Shown here in pieces: positions 38,565 to 47,533 of a stretch of 64,000 bases of DNA. Where the stretch lies: contig NZ_JAHKRA010000002.1 in the NCBI RefSeq assembly GCF_019345525.1, forward strand, positions 124,001-188,000, read 5' to 3'. The first letter of the stretch is position 1. Each line of letters opens with the position of its first letter. Origin of the DNA: Flavobacterium sp. NKUCC04_CG (GTDB lineage Bacteria; Bacteroidota; Bacteroidia; Flavobacteriales; Flavobacteriaceae). The notes beneath the pieces were generated by a model, which did no database searches, had not been told where the DNA came from, and saw nothing but the letters and a program-made list of their open reading frames with translations. The translations under genes and the position numbers were made by a program.

Positions 38565-39836
38565 ATGACAGTAGATTTACTACTTGGCCTGCAATGGGGC
38601 GATGAAGGAAAAGGAAAAATTGTTGACGTTCTTACTTCTAAATACGACATCATTGCTCGCTTTCAAGGGGGACCTAATGCAGGACATACCTTAGAATTTG
38701 ACGGAATCAAACACGTACTAAGAACAATTCCGTCAGGGATTTTTCATAAGAAATCCATCAATATTATTGGAAATGGAGTCGTTATTGACCCCGTGGTTTT
38801 CATCAAAGAAATTGCCGATTTGGAGAAATTCAATATCGACATCTATTCTCGATTGTTAATTTCGAGAAAAGCACATTTAATTTTACCAACACACCGTTTA
38901 TTAGACGCCGCTTCAGAAGCTTCTAAAGGGAAAGCGAAAATTGGTTCTACTTTAAAAGGAATTGGCCCAACTTATATGGACAAAACCGGTAGAAACGGGC
39001 TTCGCGTAGGTGATATCGAATTGGTTGATTTTAAAGAGCGTTATACGGCTTTAGCAGAAAAGCACAAATCGATGATCACTTTTCACGATGTGGATTTACA
39101 ATACAATCTAGCGGAATTAGAGGAAGAGTTTTTTACTGCTATAGAGCAATTGAAAAAACTTACTTTTATCGATAGTGAGGAGTATATCAACAACGCGATT
39201 AAAGAGGGGAAATCCATTTTGGCAGAAGGCGCTCAAGGCTCTATGTTGGATATCGATTTTGGAACCTATCCGTTTGTGACTTCTTCAAACACTACTGCTG
39301 CAGGTGCTTGTACTGGATTGGGAGTTCCTCCAAATAAAGTTCAAAAGGTTTTTGGAATTTTTAAAGCCTATACTACTCGTGTTGGTAGCGGTCCTTTTCC
39401 TACGGAATTAACAGACGAAACCGGCGCAAAGATGGCAAGTATTGGAAAAGAATTCGGATCCGTTACCGGTCGTGCTAGACGTTGTGGTTGGCTGGATTTA
39501 GTCGTTTTAAAATACGCTGTTCAAGTTAATGGTGTTACAGAACTATACATGATGAAAGGCGATGTACTTTCCGGTTTTGAAACCCTACAAATTTGTACGG
39601 CTTACCAATACCAAGGAAACGTAATCAAACATTTACCTTACAATATTGAACCGGAAAATGTAACTCCTATTTATGTGGAGAAAAAAGGCTGGAAAGCAGA
39701 TTTAACTCAATTGACTGAGTATGATCAATTTCCTGCTGAATTTAAAGAATATATCGAATTTATAGAAAGTGAAGTTGGCGTTCCAATCAGAATTGTTTCT
39801 GTTGGTCCAGATAGAAAACAAACGATTCTAAAATAA
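38565..39836 (+). CDS. purA: Adenylosuccinate synthase
   Basis: Catalyses the GTP-dependent joining of IMP and aspartate, the first committed step to AMP. The 423-residue protein starts with the signature LLGLQWGDEGKGKIVD (5-20), has catalytic Asp in WGDEGK and His in NAGHT (about 36-40), the GTP-binding and IMP-contact loops (TRVGSGPFPTEL), and the C-terminal VSVGPDRKQTI. Length and motifs are complete. A terminator with a UUCG tetraloop follows. Confidence 0.97.
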   Translation: MTVDLLLGLQWGDEGKGKIVDVLTSKYDIIARFQGGPNAGHTLEFDGIKHVLRTIPSGIFHKKSINIIGNGVVIDPVVFIKEIADLEKFNIDIYSRLLISRKAHLILPTHRLLDAASEASKGKAKIGSTLKGIGPTYMDKTGRNGLRVGDIELVDFKERYTALAEKHKSMITFHDVDLQYNLAELEEEFFTAIEQLKKLTFIDSEEYINNAIKEGKSILAEGAQGSMLDIDFGTYPFVTSSNTTAAGACTGLGVPPNKVQKVFGIFKAYTTRVGSGPFPTELTDETGAKMASIGKEFGSVTGRARRCGWLDLVVLKYAVQVNGVTELYMMKGDVLSGFETLQICTAYQYQGNVIKHLPYNIEPENVTPIYVEKKGWKADLTQLTEYDQFPAEFKEYIEFIESEVGVPIRIVSVGPDRKQTILK

Positions 39837-39843
39837 TTAACTC

Positions 39844-39871
39844 AAAACACTTTCTTCGGAAAGTGTTTTTT
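39844..39871 (+). terminator. Intrinsic terminator of purA, UUCG tetraloop
   Basis: AACACTTTC / GAAAGTGTT stem with a TTCG loop closed by C-G, followed by a T-run, eight bases after the purA stop. Confidence 0.92.
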
Positions 39872-39916
39872 GTTTATAAATAATTCCCAATTAAATTTTT
39901 CTGAACTTTTTTTCTT

Positions 39917-39924
39917 TAAATTTG
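39917..39924 (+). promoter_or_regulatory. Promoter -7 element of the OstA-like gene
   Basis: TAAATTTG is an exact TAnnTTTG match 17 bases before the TTG start codon. A second TAnnTTTG match, TAGATTTG at 39936-39943, overlaps that start codon; the first is preferred because the signal peptide needs the TTG. Confidence 0.55.
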
Positions 39925-39940
39925 AACAAAAATTCTAGAT

Positions 39941-41581
39941 TTGAAAACAATACCTTTATTTTTTCTATATTCTTTTCTTCTTTTCACCTTCGCGGCAGCG
40001 GCACAAAACAAAAAAAGTATCATCATTAAACACGCTGATTACAGCGACATCAATCAAGCAGAAATTCCCGATGCCGTTTTACTAACCGGAAATATTGAAG
40101 CCGAACACGATGGCGTCTTAATCAATTGCAATAAGGCCTATTATTTCGAAAAAGAAAACTACATCAAACTCTTTGGAAATGTTATCATGAACCAAGGAGA
40201 TACCATACATATGAACAGCCGCTATGCCGAATATAACGGTATGAACGGATTTGCCTATGCCAATGGACAAGTGGTCATGCGATCACCCAATTCCATGCTG
40301 GAAACCGACACCATTCACTTTGATCGCAATCAAAACATTGTTTATTACAATTCATTTGGAAAAATAACCAATGAAGGAAATATATTGACCAGTAAGGCTG
40401 GTAAATACTTAGTCAACGAAAAAAAGTTTCAGTTCTTTAATGCGGTTACCATTACAACCGACCAAGGCACTGTTGTGAAGTCAAACCATTTAGACTTTTA
40501 TGAGGTGCCCCAGCATTCTTATGTTTTTGGACCTTCTACTATTACCAATAAAGACAATTATATCTATACAGAAAACGGTTTTTATGATGTAAAAAAAGAC
40601 ATCGGCAAGCTCATCAAAAAATCGCATATTATTTACGACAACCGCCGTATTGAAGGCGATTCGATGTATTACGATAAAAAAAACGACTTCTCCTCTGCCA
40701 CCAACAACGTCAAAATAACGGATACCATCAATAAAATGATTATTCGTGGTCATTATGCCGAAGTTTACAGAGCGCAAGATTCGATGTTTGTTACCAAAAA
40801 AGCATTGATCACCACGGTAACTGAAAACGATTCGGTTTATATTCATGCCAAGCGAATTTTGGTTACTGGAAAACCCGAAGCTAGAATCATTCGTGGTTTT
40901 AACGACGCCCGTCTTTATAAAACGGATATGAGTGGAAAAAGTGATTCCATACACTACAGTCAAAAACAGGGTTTAACCCAAATGATTGGCAAACCGGTGG
41001 TCTGGAACGGAAATAGTCAACTCACGGGGCAACTGATTCATTTAATCAACAACCCGATTACAGAACAATTGGACTCCTTAAAGGTTTTAAATAATGCCTT
41101 TGTCATACAACAGGACACCCTGGGAAGCGGCTTTAATCAAGTCAAGGGACAAAACCTCTATGGTAAATTTAGGGACAACAAAATGTATCAAATAGATTTG
41201 GTGAAAAATGCCGAAATCATTTATTATATGTATAACGATGACGACGAGTTTATCGGAATCAACAAAGGGGTTTGCAGTTCGATTAATTTAGAACTCGAAG
41301 ACAATAAAATACAAACCGCTACCCTATTTGTAGAACCCAAAAGCGAAATATATCCCGAGACCGAACTACCTGAAAATGCTCGTAAACTCCGAGATTTTAA
41401 TTGGCGTGGTGATGAGCAAATTCGGTCTTTAGACCAAATTTTCCCCGAATCGGAACTCGCTCTTGATGTTCAAATACAGAAAGAAAGTAAAATTCAACAA
41501 CAACAAGCAGAAACTCCCATGGAGATTCAGGCGGAAAGCATAGGAAAACAGCAAAAAGTAAAAAGTAAAACAAAAAAATAA
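39941..41581 (+). CDS. OstA-like (LptA/LptD N-terminal family) periplasmic protein
   Basis: Predicted periplasmic component of LPS transport. The 546 residues start with a signal peptide (IPLFFLYSFLLFTFAAAA) and then a long array of beta-jellyroll repeats typical of the OstA/LptA fold, with recurring HADYSD, GNVIMNQGDTIHMNSRYAEYNG and RRIEGDSMYYDKKNDFSSATNNVKI-like strands. A charged Gln/Lys-rich tail ends the protein. It is much longer than E. coli LptA, as in other Bacteroidota. The start is TTG; no ATG precedes the signal peptide. An aminotransferase gene follows after 11 bases. Role by family; LPS binding is inferred. Confidence 0.82.
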   Translation: MKTIPLFFLYSFLLFTFAAAAQNKKSIIIKHADYSDINQAEIPDAVLLTGNIEAEHDGVLINCNKAYYFEKENYIKLFGNVIMNQGDTIHMNSRYAEYNGMNGFAYANGQVVMRSPNSMLETDTIHFDRNQNIVYYNSFGKITNEGNILTSKAGKYLVNEKKFQFFNAVTITTDQGTVVKSNHLDFYEVPQHSYVFGPSTITNKDNYIYTENGFYDVKKDIGKLIKKSHIIYDNRRIEGDSMYYDKKNDFSSATNNVKITDTINKMIIRGHYAEVYRAQDSMFVTKKALITTVTENDSVYIHAKRILVTGKPEARIIRGFNDARLYKTDMSGKSDSIHYSQKQGLTQMIGKPVVWNGNSQLTGQLIHLINNPITEQLDSLKVLNNAFVIQQDTLGSGFNQVKGQNLYGKFRDNKMYQIDLVKNAEIIYYMYNDDDEFIGINKGVCSSINLELEDNKIQTATLFVEPKSEIYPETELPENARKLRDFNWRGDEQIRSLDQIFPESELALDVQIQKESKIQQQQAETPMEIQAESIGKQQKVKSKTKK

Positions 41582-41592
41582 CACCTCCGATC

Positions 41593-42786
41593 ATGAGAAA
41601 GGATTTTTTCAAATATCAAGCACAAACATCTCCAAATCCATTAGCCATGGAAGTTTCACACGCTAAAGGATCTTATATATACGACACCAATAACAAAAAA
41701 TATTTAGACTTCGTAGCAGGCGTTTCCGCATGTACTCTAGGACATCAACCCCAACGTGTACATCAAGCTATAAAGGATCAATTAGATAAATACACCCACG
41801 TTATGGTCTACGGAGAATATATCCAAGACCCGGCCGTAGCTTTCTGTAAATTATTAGCCGAAAATCTACCTGCACAGCTAAACAAAACGTATTTGGTCAA
41901 TTCGGGTACAGAAGCAACAGAAGGCGCTTTAAAACTGGCCAAACGCGTAACAGGCAGAAGCCAGCTCATTTCGTGTTTAAACGCCTACCACGGCAACACT
42001 ATGGGTTCGATGAGTGTGATGGGCTGTGAAGACCGCAAGCGCGCTTTTAGACCCCTATTACCCGATGTGGATTTTATCACGTTTAACAAGGAAGAAGACC
42101 TACAAAAAATCACGACTAAAACAGCTGGAATCATTTTAGAATCCATTCAAGGTGGTGCTGGTTTTATAGAGCCTAAGGACGATTTTTTACAAAAGGTGAG
42201 AAAACGTTGTGACGAAGTTGGTGCTCTGATGATCTTAGACGAAATACAACCGGGTTTTGGACGAACTGGCACGCTTTTTGGCTTTCAAAACTATAATGTA
42301 GTTCCCGATGTATTGGTTCTTGGAAAAGGTATGGGGGGCGGTATGCCAGTTGGCGCTTTTACAGCCAATGAAAAACATATGGATTTACTTTTTGACAATC
42401 CTAAATTTGGTCATATCACTACTTTTGGTGGACATCCTGTGATTGCTGCTGCTAGTTTAGCAACCTTACAAGAATTGGTAGAAACCGATTTGATACCACA
42501 AACACTGGAAAAAGAGAAATTGTTTCGCTCTTTATTGGTGCATCCGTTGATTTTAGAAATTCGCGGACGTGGATTGATGCTCGCTCCAATGACAGCAAGC
42601 GATGACATTACAAATCAAGTTATTATGAGATGCCAAGATAAAGGTTTAATTTTGTTTTGGCTTTTGTTTGATGGCAAAGCGATTCGAATAACCCCACCGC
42701 TAACGATTTCAAACGAAGAAATTCATGAAGGTTGTCAAATAATCTTAAAGGTTTTAGACGAAATTCAACAGGAAATAGGTTTGTAA
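41593..42786 (+). CDS. Class III PLP-dependent aminotransferase
   Basis: Pyridoxal-phosphate aminotransferase of the ornithine/acetylornithine class. The 397-residue enzyme has VNSGTEATEGALKLAKR near residue 105 (phosphate and cofactor contacts), LNAYHGNTMGS, LDEIQPGFGRTGTLFG with the PLP-binding Asp, and LGKGMGGGMPVGA with the catalytic Lys (about 239). FGGHPVIAAASLATL is present. Substrate specificity cannot be read; annotations for Flavobacteriaceae homologues are aspartate aminotransferase family. It is 11 bases after the OstA-like gene. Confidence 0.9.
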   Translation: MRKDFFKYQAQTSPNPLAMEVSHAKGSYIYDTNNKKYLDFVAGVSACTLGHQPQRVHQAIKDQLDKYTHVMVYGEYIQDPAVAFCKLLAENLPAQLNKTYLVNSGTEATEGALKLAKRVTGRSQLISCLNAYHGNTMGSMSVMGCEDRKRAFRPLLPDVDFITFNKEEDLQKITTKTAGIILESIQGGAGFIEPKDDFLQKVRKRCDEVGALMILDEIQPGFGRTGTLFGFQNYNVVPDVLVLGKGMGGGMPVGAFTANEKHMDLLFDNPKFGHITTFGGHPVIAAASLATLQELVETDLIPQTLEKEKLFRSLLVHPLILEIRGRGLMLAPMTASDDITNQVIMRCQDKGLILFWLLFDGKAIRITPPLTISNEEIHEGCQIILKVLDEIQQEIGL

Positions 42787-42893
42787 AAACCGTTTCAAAA
42801 AAAGAAATCATAGTCAAATTTAACTATGATTTCAAAATTAATCCCAGCTTTTTTTCATATATTTAGACTGAGGATAACATAAAAGCGTTTATT

Positions 42894-44294
42894 ATGTATT
42901 TAAGCAACGAAGAAGAAGAATATAATTTATCCCTTTCCCGTTTTGAATCGATGCTAAAAACAAACAAAGTTTTGTTTTTTGATTCTGAAGAATTTGAAAA
43001 TATCATTCTTCATTATCTCGATTCGGGAAAAATGAATCTGGCAAAGAGAGCTTTAAAACTCGCGTTAGAACAACATCCTAATTCTACAGGATTAAAATTA
43101 GTACAAGTAGAATTACTAATCTTTCAAGACAAATTAGAAACAGCCGATCGTTTGTTAAACGAATTGCACGCTATAGAGCCGACTAACGAAGAAATTTACA
43201 TACAACGAGCCAACATTTACTCTAAAAAAGGGCAACATGAAAGCGCTATTGAATTTTTAAAAATCGCTCTTGATTTAACGGAGGACTTCTCCGATGTCTA
43301 TTCCCTTTTGGGTATGGAATACCTGTTTATAGACGAAATCGAATTGGCCAAAGAAAGTTTTATACATTGTTTAGAAAACGATGAAGAAGATCAATCGGCC
43401 TTATACAATGTGGTTTATTGTTTTGACTTCTTAGCGGAAAATGAAAAGGCAGTTGACTTTTTAAACGAGTTTATAGAAAATGATCCCTATAGCGATATCG
43501 CATGGCATCAATTGGGCCGTCAATACTTTACCTTAAAGAGATATGAAGAAGCCGTAAGGGCTTTTGACTATGCCACTTTAATTGACGAGCATTTCCTAGG
43601 AGCCTATCTCGAAAAAGGAAAAGCCTTGGAAAAATTAAAAAAACATCAAGAGGCCATAGACAATTACATGATTACCTTGGAATTGGACAATCCCTCTTCC
43701 TATGTGTTAATGAGAATAGGCAATTGTCATGAAGAACTGGGCAATAGCGAAATGGCCTTGCACTATTATAAGAAAACCGTTCATGAGGATCCGCTTTTAG
43801 ATAAGGGATGGATTTCATTGACCGATTTCTTTATCAAGGAAGAGAAATACGAAAAGGCATTACATCATTTGGAGAAAGCAATCAATATCGATGATCAAAA
43901 CGAAAAATATTGGATTCGATATGCTGCTTTAAACAAGAGTTTATTGCATTTTTCCGAAGCGGAAATCGGTTATCAAAAAGCCATCGAACTCGGCAGCAAT
44001 CAACTATCAGATTGGACGAGTTGGGCCGATGTACTCTACTTATTGGGCAAATATGAAACGGCGATATCCAAATTGTTAGAAATTTCAGAAACGCATCCAG
44101 ACGATCCCGAAGTAGCTTACCGTTTGTCCGTAATTTATTTTACCTTAAATGATATTGAAAAGGGAAGCTTCCACTTGACCATAGGTTTGCAGAAGGACTT
44201 TGAAAAAAAATCAATAATCGAAGAATTGTTTCCATCCGTTTGGGAAAATCCAATCGTACAAAATACCATTGAAAAATATCCGTTTTACAAATAA
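42894..44294 (+). CDS. Tetratricopeptide-repeat protein
   Basis: 466-residue protein made almost wholly of TPR helical repeats (about 12-13 copies, for example ESAIEFLKIALDLTEDFSD, YEEAVRAFDYATLIDEH, YEKALHHLEKAINIDD). No signal peptide or membrane helix, so it is probably cytoplasmic and serves as a scaffold for protein contacts. The partner is unknown. It stands between the aminotransferase gene (107-base gap) and aroE, with its own terminator. Confidence 0.88.
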   Translation: MYLSNEEEEYNLSLSRFESMLKTNKVLFFDSEEFENIILHYLDSGKMNLAKRALKLALEQHPNSTGLKLVQVELLIFQDKLETADRLLNELHAIEPTNEEIYIQRANIYSKKGQHESAIEFLKIALDLTEDFSDVYSLLGMEYLFIDEIELAKESFIHCLENDEEDQSALYNVVYCFDFLAENEKAVDFLNEFIENDPYSDIAWHQLGRQYFTLKRYEEAVRAFDYATLIDEHFLGAYLEKGKALEKLKKHQEAIDNYMITLELDNPSSYVLMRIGNCHEELGNSEMALHYYKKTVHEDPLLDKGWISLTDFFIKEEKYEKALHHLEKAINIDDQNEKYWIRYAALNKSLLHFSEAEIGYQKAIELGSNQLSDWTSWADVLYLLGKYETAISKLLEISETHPDDPEVAYRLSVIYFTLNDIEKGSFHLTIGLQKDFEKKSIIEELFPSVWENPIVQNTIEKYPFYK

Positions 44295-44322
44295 AAAAGC
44301 TGTCCTTCGGGACAGCTTTTTT
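44293..44322 (+). terminator. Intrinsic terminator of the TPR gene, UUCG tetraloop
   Basis: GCTGTCC / GGACAGC stem with a TTCG loop flanked by A6 and T6, starting at the stop codon itself. Confidence 0.93.
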
Positions 44323-44523
44323 ACTTAAAATTCAAAACCAAAAATTACTGTAATGATTAAGGATGACTGCGGCAAAAACAGACTCGCCTTCAACAGCAAA
44401 CAGCACTAAAATAGCGAATAAAAGAATCCACAAAAAAAAACGGTTTAATTGGTGTAAATTAACGGTTTTTTAGTAATCTTGTCCTTTCAAAAGCAAATGC
44501 ATAAAACGTAAATTAGGTTAACG

Positions 44524-45279
44524 ATGGGCAAGAGAAATCAATACGGATTAATAGGGAAAAACATAGCATATTCCTTTTCAAGACAGTATTTTACAAAGCG
44601 CTTTAGTCAAAAAGGCGACACACAAAGCACTTATGAAAACTTTGATCTAAACGACATTTCAGAATTCACTCGAATCCTTGCCGATAACCCCAATTTAAAA
44701 GGACTTAACGTCACCATTCCGTATAAGGAATCCATTATACCCTATTTGGATGAAGTATCCACTAAAGCGCTTAAAATAGGTGCTGTCAACACCATTAAGA
44801 TTTCTAAGAAAGGTAAATTAAAGGGATACAACACCGATTATTACGGATTTTTTAAATCTTTAAAACCCCTATTAAAGAACAAACCGGACAAAGCGTTAAT
44901 TCTAGGAACAGGAGGAGCGAGTAAAGCGATTTATTACGCCTTACAGGAACTAAAAATCGAAACCCAATTTGTATCTCGGAACCCAGAAGAAGGGGTGTTA
45001 AGTTATGAACAACTGACACCAGCTATTTTCCATTCGCACTTGTTGGTGGTCAATACTACTCCTTTGGGAACCTATCCTCTAGTCGATCAAAAACCAGACT
45101 TGGATTACAGTTTATTTACCGATAAACACTTGGCATATGATTTAACTTACAATCCGGAAGTCAGTGCTTTTCTTACTGAAGCACAAAATCGGGGGGCGCA
45201 AATTAAAAACGGATTGGAAATGTTGGAATTACAAGCTGAAAAATCATGGAAAATATGGAATAAATTAGCACTTAGCTAA
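44524..45279 (+). CDS. aroE: Shikimate dehydrogenase
   Basis: NADPH-dependent reduction of 3-dehydroshikimate in the chorismate pathway. The 251-residue protein has the N-terminal substrate domain with GLIGKNIAYSFSRQYF (shikimate contacts Ser), GLNVTIPYKESI with catalytic Lys, and GAVNTI; the Rossmann domain has ILGTGGASKAIYYAL (about 124-138), TTPLGTYP and NGLEMLELQAEKSW. All hallmarks of AroE are present at a slightly short length. The gap to the DUF349 gene is 128 bases. Confidence 0.95.
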   Translation: MGKRNQYGLIGKNIAYSFSRQYFTKRFSQKGDTQSTYENFDLNDISEFTRILADNPNLKGLNVTIPYKESIIPYLDEVSTKALKIGAVNTIKISKKGKLKGYNTDYYGFFKSLKPLLKNKPDKALILGTGGASKAIYYALQELKIETQFVSRNPEEGVLSYEQLTPAIFHSHLLVVNTTPLGTYPLVDQKPDLDYSLFTDKHLAYDLTYNPEVSAFLTEAQNRGAQIKNGLEMLELQAEKSWKIWNKLALS

Positions 45280-45407
45280 GAAAATTCATTTTTAGCCAAA
45301 AGATTTGGTATATATAAGATTAATTCCATTTTTTTACAACTTTTCTTTTTCAAGCTCGCTAGTGTTTTGTATCTTTCCGAAAATAATGTTAAACATTAAG
45401 CATTTAA

Positions 45408-47291
45408 ATGATGTTAGAAGAAAAGAATGATAACCTGCACAGGGATGCAGACGGACTTAATGAAGTTTCATCTCCTGAAATTGTACCAACCGATCAACAA
45501 CAAGCTGTAAACTCCATTTTACTTTCCAATGCGGAAGAAAGTGAAGACAATACTGCCAATGAATCCAACCATATTCCAAAGTTAGATTATGACTCTTTAA
45601 GTATGGAAGCCTTAACCGATGAGCTGCAAAAGCTGATTTCATTGGAGAAAATCACGGCTATTAAAGACCATGCGGAAGAATTGAGAAAAGCTTTTTTATC
45701 GAAATACAACGATTTTATCGAAGAGAAAAAAGAAGCCTTTATGGAGCAAAATCCAGAATCCGAAACGGAATTTGAATATGAATTTCCATTAAAGAACTTT
45801 TTTGAGACTTTATTTAACGAATATCGCGATAGAAAAAATGCTTACTACAAACAACTTCAAAAGAACTTAAATCAAAATTTAGACAACCGTATTGCCATAA
45901 TCGAAGAGCTAAAAACCCTTATAGATGATGCAGACAACAGAAATGATGCGGTTAAAAAATTAACGGCTTTAAGAGAAAAATGGAACCACGCAGGACCAAT
46001 ACCTCGCGACAAATACAATCATGTTTGGAACAATTACCATTTTCATGTAGAACGTTTTTACGACCAATTGCATTTGGATCGTGAATCACGTGATATGGAT
46101 TTCAAACACAATCTCGAACAAAAGCAAAAAATCATCGCTCGCGTAGAAGAACTATTGCAAGAGGACGATATCATTAAAGCTTTTAGAGAACTACAGACCC
46201 TTCACCGAATTTGGAAAGAGGAAATTGGTCCAGTTGACCGTGAAATTAGAGAGGAAATATGGGAACAATTTAGTGACCTGACCAAACAAATGCACGACAA
46301 AAGGGAACAATTATTCGAAAAACTTCGTGAAGCAGAAACGGATAACCTATTAAAGAAAGTAGAGATCATCACCGAAATGGATCAAATCTCTCGCGAAGAA
46401 ATGACCAGCCATAATGCCTGGCAAAATCAAATCAAAAAAATTGAAGCACTTCGCGCTCGCTTTTTCGCTATAGGAAAAGTTCCCGCAGAGAAGAATGAAG
46501 AGACTTGGTACCTATTTAAATTAGCTACCCGTAACTTCAATATCAACAAAAACACCTTTTACAAAGATCTTAAACACGATCAACAGCAAAATCTTACCAA
46601 GAAATTGGCACTTATTGAAAATGCTCATGCATTAAAAGATAGTGAAGATTTTGAAGCCACTACGCCTCAAATGAAGCGCATACAAGACGAATGGAAAAAA
46701 ACGGGACATGTACCTAAAAAATATTCCGATAGTTTGTGGAAAGAGTTTAAGGACGCTTGTAATCATTATTTCGACAAATTGCACTTAGCAAGAAATCAAG
46801 AAAATGATGAAGAAGCTGCCTCATACAGTAAAAAGAAAGAATATTTAGACCTTTTAAAGGAATTCCAACTTTCTGGTGACCATAAAACTGATTTAGAAGA
46901 GATTAAACTCCATATCAACAATTGGAAAAACATCGGACGTGTTGCACAAAGCAAACGTTTTATTGAAGGAAAATTCAATAAAATACTAGATGTTTTATTC
47001 GATAAATTAAGCTTGAGTAAAAAGGAGACGGAATCCGTTAAGTTTAACAACCGACTAGATCAATTGGCAGAATCAAATGACCAAAGAAAGATTCAAAATG
47101 AAACTGTTTTTATTCAAAGAAAAATGGAAGAGTTAAAATCGGAAATATTTCAATTGGAAAACAACATCCAATTTATCTCCAATGCCAAACCCGATAATCC
47201 ATTTGTCAAAGAAGTGTATAAAAACATTGAAAAGAACAAAGAAGAATACAAGATGTGGGCAGAAAAATTAAAACGCATTAAGGAACTGTAA
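45408..47291 (+). CDS. DUF349 domain protein
   Basis: 627-residue, strongly charged helical protein with four or more DUF349 repeats (about 70 residues each; LREKWNHAGPIPRDKYNHVWN, ALRARFFAIGKVPAEKNEETW, KRIQDEWKKTGHVPKKYSDSLW), plus an acidic N-terminal section and coiled-coil ends. No catalytic motif is visible. The family is almost uniform in Bacteroidota and its function is not established. It ends with a terminator. A second ATG lies directly after the first. Confidence 0.85.
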   Translation: MMLEEKNDNLHRDADGLNEVSSPEIVPTDQQQAVNSILLSNAEESEDNTANESNHIPKLDYDSLSMEALTDELQKLISLEKITAIKDHAEELRKAFLSKYNDFIEEKKEAFMEQNPESETEFEYEFPLKNFFETLFNEYRDRKNAYYKQLQKNLNQNLDNRIAIIEELKTLIDDADNRNDAVKKLTALREKWNHAGPIPRDKYNHVWNNYHFHVERFYDQLHLDRESRDMDFKHNLEQKQKIIARVEELLQEDDIIKAFRELQTLHRIWKEEIGPVDREIREEIWEQFSDLTKQMHDKREQLFEKLREAETDNLLKKVEIITEMDQISREEMTSHNAWQNQIKKIEALRARFFAIGKVPAEKNEETWYLFKLATRNFNINKNTFYKDLKHDQQQNLTKKLALIENAHALKDSEDFEATTPQMKRIQDEWKKTGHVPKKYSDSLWKEFKDACNHYFDKLHLARNQENDEEAASYSKKKEYLDLLKEFQLSGDHKTDLEEIKLHINNWKNIGRVAQSKRFIEGKFNKILDVLFDKLSLSKKETESVKFNNRLDQLAESNDQRKIQNETVFIQRKMEELKSEIFQLENNIQFISNAKPDNPFVKEVYKNIEKNKEEYKMWAEKLKRIKEL

Positions 47292-47311
47292 TCCGCGATT
47301 TAAAAACCTAT

Positions 47312-47354
47312 AAAAAAAAGAAAGACTGTCTCCAAATCGAGACAGTCTTTTTTT
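47312..47354 (+). terminator. Intrinsic terminator of the DUF349 gene
   Basis: Twelve-base-pair stem AAAGACTGTCTC / GAGACAGTCTTT with a 6-base loop, an A-run before it and a T-run after it. Confidence 0.9.
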
Positions 47355-47487
47355 ATGCTATAATTACTCTCAAAAGCCTTATCCTATCGATTCTAAAACA
47401 AAATCGGTGATTCTCTTACATTACAATTACTAGCTAGACTGTGCCGACTTATACCATGCTATGAGTTAGGCTGAGAAAATAAAAAGC

Positions 47488-47518
47488 AAAAAAAACCGTC
47501 ATAAATGACGGTTTTTTT
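47488..47518 (-). terminator. Intrinsic terminator of the TPR protein gene
   Basis: Stem ACCGTCA / TGACGGT with a TAAA-type loop, flanked by A and T runs, lies 15 bases past the stop of the minus-strand TPR gene. The 130 bases between the two terminators (47355-47487) show no gene. Confidence 0.88.
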
Positions 47519-47533
47519 AATATACTTTCAAAA

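Noticed and set aside
40490..40963. 157-codon minus-strand frame within the OstA-like gene
   Set aside because: It is antisense to a gene with clear family features and has no recognisable product or start context.
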